Shown here in pieces: positions 17,371-26,342 of a stretch of DNA of 64,000 nucleotides. The translations under genes and the position numbers were made by a program. The stretch is from Emticicia sp965283955. GTDB lineage: Bacteria > Bacteroidota > Bacteroidia > Cytophagales > Spirosomataceae. A model generated the notes under the pieces. It saw nothing but the letters and a program-made list of their open reading frames with translations, was not told the origin of the DNA and did not search any database. How positions within the stretch are numbered: the stretch's first letter is position 1; every line of letters starts with the position of its first letter. The DNA is taken from assembly GCA_965283955.1 (NCBI GenBank), contig CBDIQW010000001.1:2852001-2916000 (forward strand). Reading direction: 5' to 3'.

Positions 17371-18414
17371 ATGGCAAAATTAAATTTCGGCGGTGTTGAA
17401 GAAGAAGTAGTAACCCGTGAAGAGTACCCTCTCGAAAAATCAAGAGAGTTCTTGAAAAAACAAACTATTGCAGTAATTGGCTACGGTGTACAAGGCCCAG
17501 GTCAAGCAATGAACATGCGTGACAATGGTTTCAACGTAATCGTTGGACAACGCCCTGGCAAAACTTACGACAAAGCCGTTGCTGATGGTTGGGTTCCAGG
17601 TAAAACGCTTTTCAGCATCGAAGACGCATTGAAAAAAGGTACAATCATCTGTTTCCTTTTGTCAGATGCAGCTCAAATTGCCTTATGGCCAACAGTGAAA
17701 CAATACCTCAAAAAAGGTAAAACTTTATATTTCTCTCACGGATTCGGTATCACGTACAGCAAAAAAACGGGTATCAAACCACCTAAAAACGTTGACGTTG
17801 TTTTGGTAGCTCCAAAAGGTTCGGGTACTTCACTTCGTCGTTTATTCGTTGAAGGAAAAGGTCTTAACTCATCTTTCGCTGTTTACCAAGATGCTTCGGG
17901 TCACGCTCGTGAAACGGCTATCGCAATGGGTATCGGTGTAGGTTCTGGTTATTTATTCGAAACAGATTTCTACCGTGAAGTAACATCTGACCTTACTGGT
18001 GAGCGTGGAACTCTGATGGGTGCTATTCAAGGTATTTTCGCTGCTCAATACGAAGTATTGCGTGAAAATGGTCACTCTCCATCAGAAGCTTTCAACGAAA
18101 CGGTTGAAGAATTAACTCAATCTTTGATGCCACTCGTTGCAGAAAATGGAATGGATTGGATGTATGCTAACTGCTCTACAACAGCTCAACGTGGTGCATT
18201 AGACTGGTGGAAACCTTTCCACGATGCTACAAAACCAGTTTTCAAGAAATTGTATCAAAGTGTAAAATCACAAAAAGAAGCTACTCAATCAATCACTCGT
18301 AACTCTGAGCCAGACTACCGTGAGAAATTGGAAGTTGAATTAGCTGAACTTCGTGATTCGGAAATGTGGCAAGCAGGTAAAACTGTTCGTAGCTTACGTC
18401 CAGAAAGAAACTAA
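17371..18414 (+). CDS. ilvC: Ketol-acid reductoisomerase
   Basis: NADPH- and Mg-dependent isomerisation and reduction of acetolactate or acetohydroxybutyrate. The Rossmann motif is IAVIGYGVQGPGQAMNMRDNG (residues ~33-53) followed by GQRPGKTYD, whose Arg suits NADPH; the knotted C-terminal domain has ETDFYREVTSDLTGERGTLMGA (metal-binding acidic residues) and VEELTQSLMPLVAENGMDWMY. Length (347) and the GPGQ form are typical of the Bacteroidota enzyme. Codon use is highly regular, as in strongly expressed genes. A terminator follows. Confidence 0.95.
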   Translation: MAKLNFGGVEEEVVTREEYPLEKSREFLKKQTIAVIGYGVQGPGQAMNMRDNGFNVIVGQRPGKTYDKAVADGWVPGKTLFSIEDALKKGTIICFLLSDAAQIALWPTVKQYLKKGKTLYFSHGFGITYSKKTGIKPPKNVDVVLVAPKGSGTSLRRLFVEGKGLNSSFAVYQDASGHARETAIAMGIGVGSGYLFETDFYREVTSDLTGERGTLMGAIQGIFAAQYEVLRENGHSPSEAFNETVEELTQSLMPLVAENGMDWMYANCSTTAQRGALDWWKPFHDATKPVFKKLYQSVKSQKEATQSITRNSEPDYREKLEVELAELRDSEMWQAGKTVRSLRPERN

Positions 18415-18416
18415 TG

Positions 18417-18450
18417 ATAGTCCACAGTCGATAGACAATGGACGACAGTT
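18417..18450. repeat. Interspersed repeat of the ATCGAC/GTCGAT family
   Basis: The complement of this segment matches 58809-58842 at about 30 of 34 positions (both contain ACTGTCGTC and CTATCGAC). Related copies are at 22722-22753 and, within a coding sequence, at 43334-43392. Confidence 0.55.
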
Positions 18451-18471
18451 TCAAAAATGTATTTATTACAG

Positions 18472-18502
18472 AAAGCACAGGGGCAAAATCTCTGTGCTTT
18501 TT
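18472..18502 (+). terminator. Terminator after ilvC
   Basis: AAAGCACAG (18472-18480) pairs with CTGTGCTTT (18492-18500), 11-base loop, followed by TT. It falls inside the longer possible ilvA frame starting at 18457, which is why I start ilvA at 18538. Confidence 0.65.
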
Positions 18503-18503
18503 G

Positions 18504-18511
18504 TATATTTG
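18504..18511 (+). promoter_or_regulatory. Candidate -7 box before ilvA
   Basis: TATATTTG fits TAnnTTTG and lies directly after the ilvC terminator, 26 bases before the ilvA ATG. No clear -33 element. Confidence 0.4.
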
Positions 18512-18537
18512 AATTTCAAAAAATAAGCCTTCATCAC

Positions 18538-19809
18538 ATGACCAAAATAAAGTCAGAAATCATATTTCCTGATTTAGACAATATCTATCTTGCTGCCGAG
18601 CGTCTGCAAGGAGTGGCGGTTCATACACCTTTGATGCACAACCTCAACCTTTCGGAGCGTTATGGTGCAAATATTTACCTCAAACGTGAAGATTTGCAGG
18701 TGGTGCGTTCTTACAAAATTAGAGGAGCTTACAATAAAATGGCCGCTCTACCGAAGGAACAACTTGAGAAGGGAGTCGTGTGTGCCAGTGCGGGTAACCA
18801 CGCACAGGGGCTTGCGTATGCGTGCAGAAAATTGCAAGTAAAAGGCACAATCTTTATGCCCACAACTACGCCTGCTCAGAAAATCAAGCAAGTAGGAATG
18901 TTTGGAAAAGAGTTTGTGAAAATCGAACTCGTGGGCGATACTTATGATGATGCCTATTACGCAGCCAAAAAATATTGTGAAGAACAAAACGCCACTTTCG
19001 TGCATCCGTTCGATGATTTGCAGGTAATGGAAGGACAAGGAACAGTAGGCTTAGAAATTTTCAAAGACTCTAATTTCAAAATTGATTATTTGGTTTTTGC
19101 CATCGGTGGTGGAGGTTTAGCTTCGGGAGTTTCGACGGTTTTTAAACAACTTTCGCCCAAAACCAAACTCGTTGCCGTAGAACCACTTGGCTCGCCAACC
19201 ATGAAAACTGCCCTCGAACAAGACCAAGTAGTAACGCTCGAAGAAATTGATAAATTTGTAGATGGTGCGGCCGTAAGACGTGCAGGAGATTTGACATTTC
19301 AAGTGTGTAAACAAAATCTCAACCACGAAATTTTACTCATTCCCGAAGGAAAAGTTTGCTCAACGATTCTTCAACTTTACAACGAAGAAGCCATAGTGGC
19401 TGAGCCAGCGGGAGCATTGTCGGTTTCAGCTTTAGATTTTATCAAAGATGAAATAAAAGGTAAAAATGTGGTCTGTATCATCGGTGGAGGCAATAATGAC
19501 ATTACTCGAACCGAGGAGATAAAAGAGCGTTCGCTACTTTATGAAGGGTTAAAACATTACTTCATTATTCGTTTCCCACAGCGGGCTGGAGCTTTCAAAA
19601 CATTCTTGAATGATGTACTTAGCCCTACTGATAATATTGTATTTTTTGAATATTCTAAGAAAACCGCTCGTGAACGTGGCCCCGCATTGGTCGGTATCGA
19701 ATTGAAGCAACAATCTGACTTTCAGCCACTTATCGAACGCATGAAAGAAAACAACGTTCAGTTCGAATATATCAATGACAAACCCGAACTTTTCGAGTTT
19801 TTGATATAG
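18538..19809 (+). CDS. ilvA: Threonine dehydratase (biosynthetic)
   Basis: PLP enzyme making 2-ketobutyrate for isoleucine. I start at ATG 18538 because the in-frame ATG at 18457 lies before the ilvC terminator and adds an atypical sequence. PLP lysine is Lys60 in RSYKIRGAYN; the phosphate-binding loop is GGGGLASG; a serine/glycine-rich IIGGGNNDITR follows. The C-terminal part (about residues 335-423, HYFIIRFPQRAGAFKTFLND) is a single ACT-like regulatory domain, as in the shorter IlvA type. It completes the ilv set; a candidate promoter of its own precedes it. Confidence 0.93.
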   Translation: MTKIKSEIIFPDLDNIYLAAERLQGVAVHTPLMHNLNLSERYGANIYLKREDLQVVRSYKIRGAYNKMAALPKEQLEKGVVCASAGNHAQGLAYACRKLQVKGTIFMPTTTPAQKIKQVGMFGKEFVKIELVGDTYDDAYYAAKKYCEEQNATFVHPFDDLQVMEGQGTVGLEIFKDSNFKIDYLVFAIGGGGLASGVSTVFKQLSPKTKLVAVEPLGSPTMKTALEQDQVVTLEEIDKFVDGAAVRRAGDLTFQVCKQNLNHEILLIPEGKVCSTILQLYNEEAIVAEPAGALSVSALDFIKDEIKGKNVVCIIGGGNNDITRTEEIKERSLLYEGLKHYFIIRFPQRAGAFKTFLNDVLSPTDNIVFFEYSKKTARERGPALVGIELKQQSDFQPLIERMKENNVQFEYINDKPELFEFLI

Positions 19810-19846
19810 TTTATTCCAAAAAGCATAATAAAAGAAGGGCTTTCAC

Positions 19847-19854
19847 TATCTTTG
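19847..19854 (+). promoter_or_regulatory. -7 box before the glycan cluster
   Basis: TATCTTTG (TAnnTTTG) 27 bases before ATG 19882. It contains the TTG that would otherwise look like the gene's start, so it decides the start in favour of 19882. Confidence 0.5.
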
Positions 19855-19881
19855 CACCGTGAAAGCCTTTATTCTGATTCA

Positions 19882-21915
19882 ATGTATCTACTTTTTTTAG
19901 TATTATTTCTTGTTTTTCTTTGGCAAATTCATCGGAATACTTCGTATATTTCAGAAAGCCTCAATGATTATCTAATCAAGTTTTTTGTTGGATTGGTTTC
20001 TTGTATTATTCCAACAGGCTTTCTATTATCTGAACTCAATCAGATTAGCTATTCAGTATCGTGGGGTATTGGCGTAAACGTTTTAGCTTTTTTGTTTTAC
20101 TTCTTTTTCACGAAAGTCACCGAAAACCATCAGTATTCGCTTACAAATTCACTTCAAGCACTTCCCAAAAACCTATCTAAAATTTGGCAAGAACAAAGCT
20201 TTTTAGGAAAATCAGTATTTGGTATTTTAGGAACTGGCTTACTGATTGTAAGTATTTTAAACGTAGGAATGTTTTTCTTGACTTATCCCAACGAATGGGA
20301 TAGCATGACGGGACATTTAGTAAAATGTGCTTTGTATCTTCAAAATGGAAATATGAATCGCCTACAAGGCACCACTTGGACGATTGACTTTTATCCAAAT
20401 TCTTTGCCGACATTACAAATGTTTGGGTTTCATCTTTTTGGCGAACAAGGCTTTAAAGTAATTCATTATTTATCATATTGGCTTTTTGCAATCTCGGCTT
20501 ACGGAATAGCATTTAAAATAACCGCTAACCGAGCGGCCTCTTTACTCGTTTTTTTACTTTCGGCTCTACTTCCAACCGCTTTAGTACAAGCAACAACTAC
20601 CGAAACCGATATTGTTCTATCGGCCTATTTAGGTTGTTTAACATACTTCATGTTTTCGTTTAAAGTCAACCCTTCTCGCCTCAACGTTTCGCTCATTGCA
20701 TTAATGGCAGGTATCTGGATTGGTCATAAAGTAACCTTTCTACTTATTGCTCCCGCAGCAGTAGTTGTGGCATTCCACACGGTGTTGCTGAAAAAACAAT
20801 TCTATCAACAAATTAAGGTTTTTATCATTGTTTTTGTAGCTGCAATTAGCATTTATGCCTTACCAACTGGCTATATCGGTAATATAAAAGAATCGAAGAA
20901 ATTTAGTCTCGGAAGCCTTTCTGCTCCAGCAATGGTCATGAAATGGCACGGTGTTGAGCATTATACAGGAAAAGAAAAAATCAAAAATTTAGCCTTCAAT
21001 ATTGGTCGGTATTCTTCTGATTTTTTGAATATGGATGGGTTAAGAAGTTCTCCTTTGGGTAAAGAGTTGAATGATATTGTAAGATATTTACCAAATAAAA
21101 TCTTTGGAAAATTGAATCTTGAAGGTGAGCATTTTACGGTTGTTTCGTATTTTTCTTTTGAACACCCAGTAAGATTTTATCTTGAAAGACCTTTCTGGGG
21201 ATTTATAGGCTTTGGTCTGATACTACCAATTATGCTCATTTTGGGTTGGAAGATTTTACGAAATTTCAAGAAATTGGAGAGCGTTGAAAAAAGCCTTTTA
21301 GTACTTGCTTTTGCGGCGATATTACATTTTTTATCATTGTGTTATTCAGCACCTTACGACCCCATCAAGGCTCGTTATTTCCTGAATATGGCGGTTTGGT
21401 GTATGCCTATGCTTGCTTTGGTTAGTTTATCATGGCTACAAAAAAAATCTATTTTTAATAAGGTTTTTCTTACAAGCATCAGCTTCTTGATTGTACTTTC
21501 CGCCATTCCGACGATTCTATTCATGCGAATACATCCTGTTTTTGGGGAGAAAAATATATTTAACGCCAATCGTTTAGAACTCATCACGATTGCCCGACCA
21601 AATGTTTATGAAGCCTATAAAAAATTTGATGAACTTGTGCCGAAAGATGCCATAGTGGCTCTCGGAACTCAGCAAGAACACGAAGATTTTGAGTATCCGC
21701 TTTGGGGAGCAGATTTTAAGCGAAAACTGATTCCGATTCACCCATTTAGAAGTGCAGTAAAACCAATTCCTGCCGAAGCACAATATTTATTTTATTCAAA
21801 AGGGGTTATTCCTTATCAAGAAGGCGATATTCAGCTTAATTCTATCAATAGCAAATCGGATATTCCTGTCAATGATAGTGAGTTTTATTTAAGAAAACTA
21901 ACCCCCACCCCCTAA
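19882..21915 (+). CDS. Multi-pass membrane protein, GT-C glycosyltransferase-like
   Basis: 677 residues with about 11-13 hydrophobic segments (MYLLFLVLFLVFLW at the start, many more to ~residue 560) and a soluble C-terminal tail. The first large loop carries YPNEWDSMTGHLVKCALYLQ, an acidic loop of the kind used by lipid-phosphate-sugar dependent GT-C enzymes, followed by TWTIDFYPNSLPTLQ. A role in transferring sugars to a surface glycan or lipid is inferred from topology and from its neighbours. The last residues LTPTP and the stop come from a G/C-rich intergenic repeat. Donor and acceptor are unknown. Confidence 0.6.
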   Translation: MYLLFLVLFLVFLWQIHRNTSYISESLNDYLIKFFVGLVSCIIPTGFLLSELNQISYSVSWGIGVNVLAFLFYFFFTKVTENHQYSLTNSLQALPKNLSKIWQEQSFLGKSVFGILGTGLLIVSILNVGMFFLTYPNEWDSMTGHLVKCALYLQNGNMNRLQGTTWTIDFYPNSLPTLQMFGFHLFGEQGFKVIHYLSYWLFAISAYGIAFKITANRAASLLVFLLSALLPTALVQATTTETDIVLSAYLGCLTYFMFSFKVNPSRLNVSLIALMAGIWIGHKVTFLLIAPAAVVVAFHTVLLKKQFYQQIKVFIIVFVAAISIYALPTGYIGNIKESKKFSLGSLSAPAMVMKWHGVEHYTGKEKIKNLAFNIGRYSSDFLNMDGLRSSPLGKELNDIVRYLPNKIFGKLNLEGEHFTVVSYFSFEHPVRFYLERPFWGFIGFGLILPIMLILGWKILRNFKKLESVEKSLLVLAFAAILHFLSLCYSAPYDPIKARYFLNMAVWCMPMLALVSLSWLQKKSIFNKVFLTSISFLIVLSAIPTILFMRIHPVFGEKNIFNANRLELITIARPNVYEAYKKFDELVPKDAIVALGTQQEHEDFEYPLWGADFKRKLIPIHPFRSAVKPIPAEAQYLFYSKGVIPYQEGDIQLNSINSKSDIPVNDSEFYLRKLTPTP

Positions 21916-22014
21916 AGGGGAGTTTCAAATACTATGATAAAAGATATAGTAAAAAATAGCGTTAATAGTAACTCCCCTTTAGGGCAGTCCGATGGGTCGG
22001 TTGGGGGTGGTCGG
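21899..22014. repeat. G/C-rich inverted repeat pair spanning a gene junction
   Basis: CCCCCACCCCCTAAAGGGGA at 21902-21921 is mirrored by ACTCCCCTTTAGGG at 21971-21984 and GGTTGGGGGTGG near 21999-22010. The left arm encodes the C-terminus of the membrane protein, the right arm encodes residues ~13-27 of the WbqC-like protein. Related G/C-rich elements are at 24404-24427 and 44967-44997. Confidence 0.6.
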
Positions 22015-22719
22015 GTACTTGGCATCATGCAACCCTACGTTTTTCCTTACATTGGCTATTTTCAACTTATCAAAGCGGTTGATAAGTTTGTAGTGTATGA
22101 TGATGTAGCATTTATCAATAAAGGTTGGATAAACCGAAATAACATTTTAGTGAATGGCAAAGCTTCTTTGTTCACGATTCCATTGATTGGAGCAAGTCAA
22201 AATCGCTTGATTCGAGAAATTGAAGTAGATAATTTGGCGGTTTGGAGTAAAAAGTTTTTAAAGACCATTGAGCAATCGTATAAAAAAGCACCGTTTTATA
22301 AGGAAGGGTTTCAGTTAGTAGAGCAAGTTTTCAACTTGCCCGCAGCGAATATTGCAGAATTAGCAGTAAATAGTCTGAAAGAAACTTGCAAATATTTGGG
22401 CATAAAGACCGAAATCGTAGAAAGTTCAACAATTTATAATAACCAAGAGCTAAAAGCTCAAGGCCGAATCTTGGATATTTGTTTGCAAGAAAAAGCCAAT
22501 CATTACATCAATCCGATTGGCGGAATTGCTATCTACGACAAACAACTTTTTGCGGATAACGAAATCTTACTTAATTTTATCAAAGCAAAACTCATTCAAT
22601 ATAAGCAATTTAACAAAGACGACGCATCTTTTGTGCCGTGGCTTTCGATAATAGATTTACTAATGTTTTGCTCAGCAGAAGAAATCAACGAACATTTGAA
22701 TAAATTTGAATTAGTCTGA
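21934..22719 (+). CDS. WbqC-like family protein
   Basis: The core starts at residue ~29, VLGIMQPYVFPYIGYFQLI, followed by KFVVYDDVAFINKGWINRNNIL, the WbqC signature found in O-antigen and surface-glycan gene clusters; biochemical activity of the family is not established, transferase activity being the usual proposal. The N-terminal ~28 residues (NSPLGQSDGSVGGGR) are translated from an intergenic repeat and are not part of the fold. The only other start is ATG 22027, which would cut the signature. The protein ends LLMFCSAEEINEHLNKFELV. It is second in a six-gene colinear cluster. Confidence 0.75.
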   Translation: MIKDIVKNSVNSNSPLGQSDGSVGGGRVLGIMQPYVFPYIGYFQLIKAVDKFVVYDDVAFINKGWINRNNILVNGKASLFTIPLIGASQNRLIREIEVDNLAVWSKKFLKTIEQSYKKAPFYKEGFQLVEQVFNLPAANIAELAVNSLKETCKYLGIKTEIVESSTIYNNQELKAQGRILDICLQEKANHYINPIGGIAIYDKQLFADNEILLNFIKAKLIQYKQFNKDDASFVPWLSIIDLLMFCSAEEINEHLNKFELV

Positions 22720-22721
22720 TA

Positions 22722-22753
22722 AGTCGATAGACCATAGACGGATAGTCCATAGT
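22722..22753. repeat. Interspersed repeat of the ATCGAC/GTCGAT family
   Basis: AGTCGATAGACCATAGACGG and the following ATAGTCCATAGT form imperfect 7-base steps (TCGATAG, CCATAGA, TCCATAG). Related to 18417-18450 and 58809-58842. Confidence 0.5.
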
Positions 22754-22785
22754 AGTGTTTAAAATTCTAAAAACTAAAAATAGAA

Positions 22786-23445
22786 ATGGCAAAAGTAGTA
22801 GTTTTCGGTACGGAACTGGTGGCAGAATTAGCCCATTATTATCTCACAAATGATTCAGAACACGAAATCGTAGCATTTACTGTTAACAAAGAATATATCA
22901 AAGAAGATACTTTCTGCAATTTGCCAGTTGTGCCTTTTGAAGACGTAACTACCCTTTATCCACCTGCCGACTACAAATTCTTTGCCCCTTTGAGCGAGCG
23001 TAAAATGAATATGGTTCGTGCTAAGGTTTATGGTGAAGCCAAAGAAAAAGGTTATTCTTTCATTTCATACATCAGTTCAAAAGCAACCGTTCTGACCGAC
23101 CAAATTGGCGAAAATTGTTTTATTTTAGAAGATAATACAATTCAACCATTCGTAAAAATTGGAAATGATGTTGTGCTTTGGAGTGGCAACCACATCGGGC
23201 ATCACAGCGAAATCAAAGACCACGTTTACTTTACTTCGCATGTGGTTTTATCGGGTCGTTGCGTAGTTGGCGAATACTCATTCTTTGGCGTAAATGCAAC
23301 CATCAGAGACGGCTGTACTCTTGGCGAAGGTACACTCGTGGCAATGGGTGCAAACGTAACCAAAGCCAAAACTGACTCTTGGAGCATTTGGAAAGGCAAT
23401 CCAGCCGTAAAATCTGAAGTGTCGAGCAAAGACATTAATTTATAA
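22786..23445 (+). CDS. Sugar O-acyltransferase, NeuD/PglD-like (left-handed beta-helix)
   Basis: 219 residues with an N-terminal Rossmann-like domain (KVVVFGTELVAELAHYYL) and a C-terminal hexapeptide-repeat helix: ENCFILEDNTIQPFVKIGND, VVLWSGNHIGHHSEIKDHVY, GRCVVGEYSFFGVNATIRDG, CTLGEGTLVAMGANV. His in NHIGHHS is the likely base, as in PglD/NeuD. Members acetylate amino sugars or sialic-like acids for surface glycans. The precise substrate cannot be read from sequence. It lies 66 bases after the WbqC-like gene across a repeat. Confidence 0.8.
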   Translation: MAKVVVFGTELVAELAHYYLTNDSEHEIVAFTVNKEYIKEDTFCNLPVVPFEDVTTLYPPADYKFFAPLSERKMNMVRAKVYGEAKEKGYSFISYISSKATVLTDQIGENCFILEDNTIQPFVKIGNDVVLWSGNHIGHHSEIKDHVYFTSHVVLSGRCVVGEYSFFGVNATIRDGCTLGEGTLVAMGANVTKAKTDSWSIWKGNPAVKSEVSSKDINL

Positions 23446-23518
23446 TAAAACATAGATAGCTTTTAAAAACCGCTCAAAAACTCGAACTTTGGGCCTTAAT
23501 CTTTGAATATTTCTGATA

Positions 23519-24403
23519 ATGAATCAATTTTTTGACCAACTGATTTGCCCAAAAACACATACCAAACTTGTTTTATCGGCCGATGGCAAAACCCTCAATA
23601 ATACTTCAACCGAAGAACCCGTAAGCTACGACGTAAACGACATCGTTGACTTAGTTTACCCTCGTGAACTTTTCGAGCAAGACCGCAAAGAACAAGTGGC
23701 CTACAATGATGCTCACGCTCGCTATGACCGTGGTGTTTCGTGGGTTTTTGAATCACTTCACGCCAATGAAGCTGCTACTCGTAAGCAAATGATTAGCTTA
23801 TTGAAATTAAAGCCAGGCATGAAAGTCCTTGAAGTTGGTGCAGGAACTGGCAAAGATTCCGCTTATATTATTGATAAAATTACCCCAGGTGGCCACGCTG
23901 TTTTGTCTGATTTATCGCCAGCGATGTTGAGTCACGCAAAAGAAAAGTTTGCTGATAAAAAAGACGTTACGATTGATTATTTCATCGGAAATGGCTCTTA
24001 TTTACCATTTGAAGATAATTCGTTCGATGCCCTTTTCCATTTCGGTGGAATCAATACATTTTCAGAAAGAGCCAAAGCATTTGAAGAATTTAATCGTGTA
24101 GTAAAAGTTGGCGGAAGAGTTGTAGTGGGCGATGAAAGCGTAGGTGCGTGGCTTCGTGACCAAAAAACCTATCAAATTTTGATGGATGCCAATCCAATGT
24201 TTGCTGATTTAGTTCCAATGCAAGATTTGCCGAAAAATATCAAAGACGTAAAACTCCAATGGATTTTCGGAAATGGCTACTATGTACTTGATTTCAAGAA
24301 AACGAAAAAAGCTCCGACTGTAAATGTAAATCTTCAAATTCCTAATAAAGATTTTAAAGATAACTGGAAAATCAGAGCGGAAAGAAATCGTAAGAATAAA
24401 TAA
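23519..24403 (+). CDS. SAM-dependent methyltransferase, class I
   Basis: 294 residues. The N-terminal ~50 residues (FFDQLICPKTHTKLVLSADG) resemble a Trm112-like start but with a single cysteine; the Rossmann domain follows with motif I MKVLEVGAGTGKDSAYI, acidic loop LSDLSPAMLSHAKEKF, and YLPFEDNSFDALFHFGGINT as motif IV region. The C-terminal part after residue ~230 has KLQWIFGNGYYVLDFKK. It is probably a small-molecule or sugar methyltransferase of the glycan cluster. Substrate unknown. Confidence 0.75.
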   Translation: MNQFFDQLICPKTHTKLVLSADGKTLNNTSTEEPVSYDVNDIVDLVYPRELFEQDRKEQVAYNDAHARYDRGVSWVFESLHANEAATRKQMISLLKLKPGMKVLEVGAGTGKDSAYIIDKITPGGHAVLSDLSPAMLSHAKEKFADKKDVTIDYFIGNGSYLPFEDNSFDALFHFGGINTFSERAKAFEEFNRVVKVGGRVVVGDESVGAWLRDQKTYQILMDANPMFADLVPMQDLPKNIKDVKLQWIFGNGYYVLDFKKTKKAPTVNVNLQIPNKDFKDNWKIRAERNRKNK

Positions 24404-24427
24404 TCCTTATCCCCAAAGGGCGAAGGA
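24404..24427. repeat. G/C-rich palindromic repeat before the propeller gene
   Basis: TCCTTATCCCCAAAGGGCGA and AGGA form an imperfect hairpin ending at the ATG of the next gene; similar in character to the elements near 21.9 and 45.0 kb. Confidence 0.4.
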
Positions 24428-25416
24428 ATGAATTATACCGAAATAATGAGTAATATAGATAATAAAGATTTAGTTAAAACTGGGGGTATTTGGCAAAAGA
24501 AGGGCCTTGTTTATAAGCCCGATGGTAGTTTATCGCATAGCCGTTCGCATGCACAAGTGCCTTATGCGTACAAGCACAAAGATTTTCTAAGAGTTTATTT
24601 CTCTTCAAGAGATGATAATGGGTATTCTCGCCCAACATTTATTGATGTTGATTACGACGACCCAACAAAGATTCTTTACATCCACGATACTTTTGTATTG
24701 GATTTAGGCGGCCCTGGCGAGTACGACGAAACAGGTGCAATGCCTTCGTGGTTTGTACCACAAGCCAATGGAGACATCTGGTTGTATTATACTGGTTGGA
24801 ACAGAACTCACAACTCATATCGCCTTTCGATGGGGCTTGCCGTAAGTACCGACGGAGGCTTAAATTTCAAGAAAATGTTTCGTGGCCCAATCATGGACCG
24901 CTCGATTCATAACCCAATCTGGGCAGCACAACCTTCAGTGATGTTTGTCAACGGAAAATGGATGATGTGGCATATTTCTGGTCAGAAATGCGAGTATATT
25001 CACGACTACCCAGAACCATTCTATGATTGGCGATGCTATGGTTCTAATGATGGTATTAATTGGACTTTAATTCAATCAGCAACACTTTTGATGATTTTCT
25101 TCATGCTGTGGGTCGTCCGAGTGTATTTCACGAAGATGGAATTTTCAAGATGTATTACTCTTACCGTCATACCCGAGATTATCGCACCGACCGTAATCAA
25201 AGTTATCGTCTGGGTTACGCTGAGTCGATTGATGGCTACAAATGGGAACGTAAAGATGATTTAGTGGGCATTCATAAATCAGAAAATCCAGCCGATTTCG
25301 ACTACCAAATGATAAATTATGCTCACTGCTATGAACATAATGGCAAGAAATATTTGTTATATAATGGTAATGGTTTCGGAGCAGCTGGCTTTGCCTATGC
25401 TGTTTTGGAGAAATAA
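24428..25416 (+). CDS. Five-bladed beta-propeller glycoside hydrolase-like protein, frame broken at ~25062
   Basis: About 329 residues restored. Motifs are GGIWQKKGLVYKPDGSLSHS, HAQVPYAYKHKDFLRVYFSS, WLYYTGWNRTHNSYRLSMGL and NPIWAAQPSVMFVNGKWMMW, then after the break GRPSVFHEDGIFKMYYSYR and the end YNGNGFGAAGFAYAVLEK. The pattern resembles GH43/GH32/GH130-type propellers, but I cannot place the catalytic acids with confidence. No signal peptide, so it is likely cytoplasmic. One G missing at 25062-25063 (GGG expected) restores GINWDFNSISNTFDDF. Start could also be ATG 24446. Cytoplasmic placement within the glycan cluster suggests action on an intermediate. Confidence 0.65.
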
Positions 25417-25463
25417 ATACCAATAGCTGACCGATGTCATTCTTTTCAGAGCGATTCAACGGC

Positions 25464-25471
25464 TAAATTTG
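25464..25471 (+). promoter_or_regulatory. -7 box before the PhyH gene
   Basis: TAAATTTG (TAnnTTTG) 16 bases before ATG 25487; it contains the in-frame TTG 25469, which is therefore not the start. Confidence 0.45.
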
Positions 25472-25486
25472 CACCACAATAAAGCA

Positions 25487-26302
25487 ATGTTTACCATGAA
25501 AGAACAATTCAACAAAGACGGATATATTATTATCAAAAACTTCTTTTCAAAAGAAGAAATTAATAGAATTTACACCGAAGCACGTAGCCTTTTTGCCTTG
25601 CAAATAGAGCGGGTTTTGGGCAAAAAAGTTGACATCAACGACCGTGATACTTTCGAGCAAGCCATGTTCGATTTATTCGAGGCCGATTTCACGACTTTTG
25701 TAAACACAGGAAAACAAGCTCAACACCTAATTTCGTTGCATCATTTGGGTACAGACCCTAAAATCATCAATGTATTGAAAGATTTAGGCTATGAATTTCC
25801 GATGATTGGCGTTCGTCCTGCGATGCAATTTAATAGTCGTTATCTCTCAAAAGGCGGTAGCCACTGGAAACTCGGTGCTCACCAAGACTGGAGAACTGGT
25901 CAAGGCTCGTTGGATAGTATCGTCATGTGGTTTCCGATGGTTGATTGTGGTGCCGATTTGGGTGCTTTACAAATAGTACCAGCAAGCCATACAATCGGTC
26001 TATTGAAAGCAGATACTTCGGGCTATTTAGGAAGTATTCAAGAAGCTATTCCAGAAGAAGACTACGTACAAACTCAATTTGAAGTGGGTGATTTATTAGT
26101 TTTCTCGGCATTTTTGGTTCACCGTTCGGGCGAAAATATCACTCGTAACATTCGTTGGTCGATTCAGCTACGTTATAATAATATGGCTGAGCCAACCTTC
26201 AAGGAAAGAGGTTTTCCGATGCCATATATATACAAACCAGAAGAAAACTTGGTAACGCCAGACTTTCCGAAAAAAGAACAACTCGAAGAGGTTTTCGCAT
26301 AA
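25487..26302 (+). CDS. Phytanoyl-CoA dioxygenase (PhyH) family oxygenase
   Basis: Fe(II)/2-oxoglutarate-dependent oxygenase, 271 residues from ATG 25487 (ATG 25496 is also possible). The iron ligands are His132 and Asp134 in GAHQDWRTGQG and His212 in VHRSGEN; the Arg of NITRNIRW follows as the likely 2-oxoglutarate anchor. The N-terminus FNKDGYIIIKNFFSKEEI is typical. Members hydroxylate small molecules; in a glycan cluster a sugar or sugar-lipid substrate is possible but unproven. It is the last gene before a strong terminator. Confidence 0.82.
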   Translation: MFTMKEQFNKDGYIIIKNFFSKEEINRIYTEARSLFALQIERVLGKKVDINDRDTFEQAMFDLFEADFTTFVNTGKQAQHLISLHHLGTDPKIINVLKDLGYEFPMIGVRPAMQFNSRYLSKGGSHWKLGAHQDWRTGQGSLDSIVMWFPMVDCGADLGALQIVPASHTIGLLKADTSGYLGSIQEAIPEEDYVQTQFEVGDLLVFSAFLVHRSGENITRNIRWSIQLRYNNMAEPTFKERGFPMPYIYKPEENLVTPDFPKKEQLEEVFA

Positions 26303-26342
26303 AATATCATCGGCGAACAAGATATTCGCCCCATATAATTAT

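Noticed and set aside
18457..18537. N-terminal extension of ilvA from ATG 18457
   Set aside because: It contains the ilvC terminator hairpin and a -7 box, and the added residues are not family-like.
26315..26335. Third copy of the 19-mer repeat (CGGCGAAC near 26315)
   Set aside because: Only eight bases match, and the segment forms its own small hairpin; insufficient to call it a copy.
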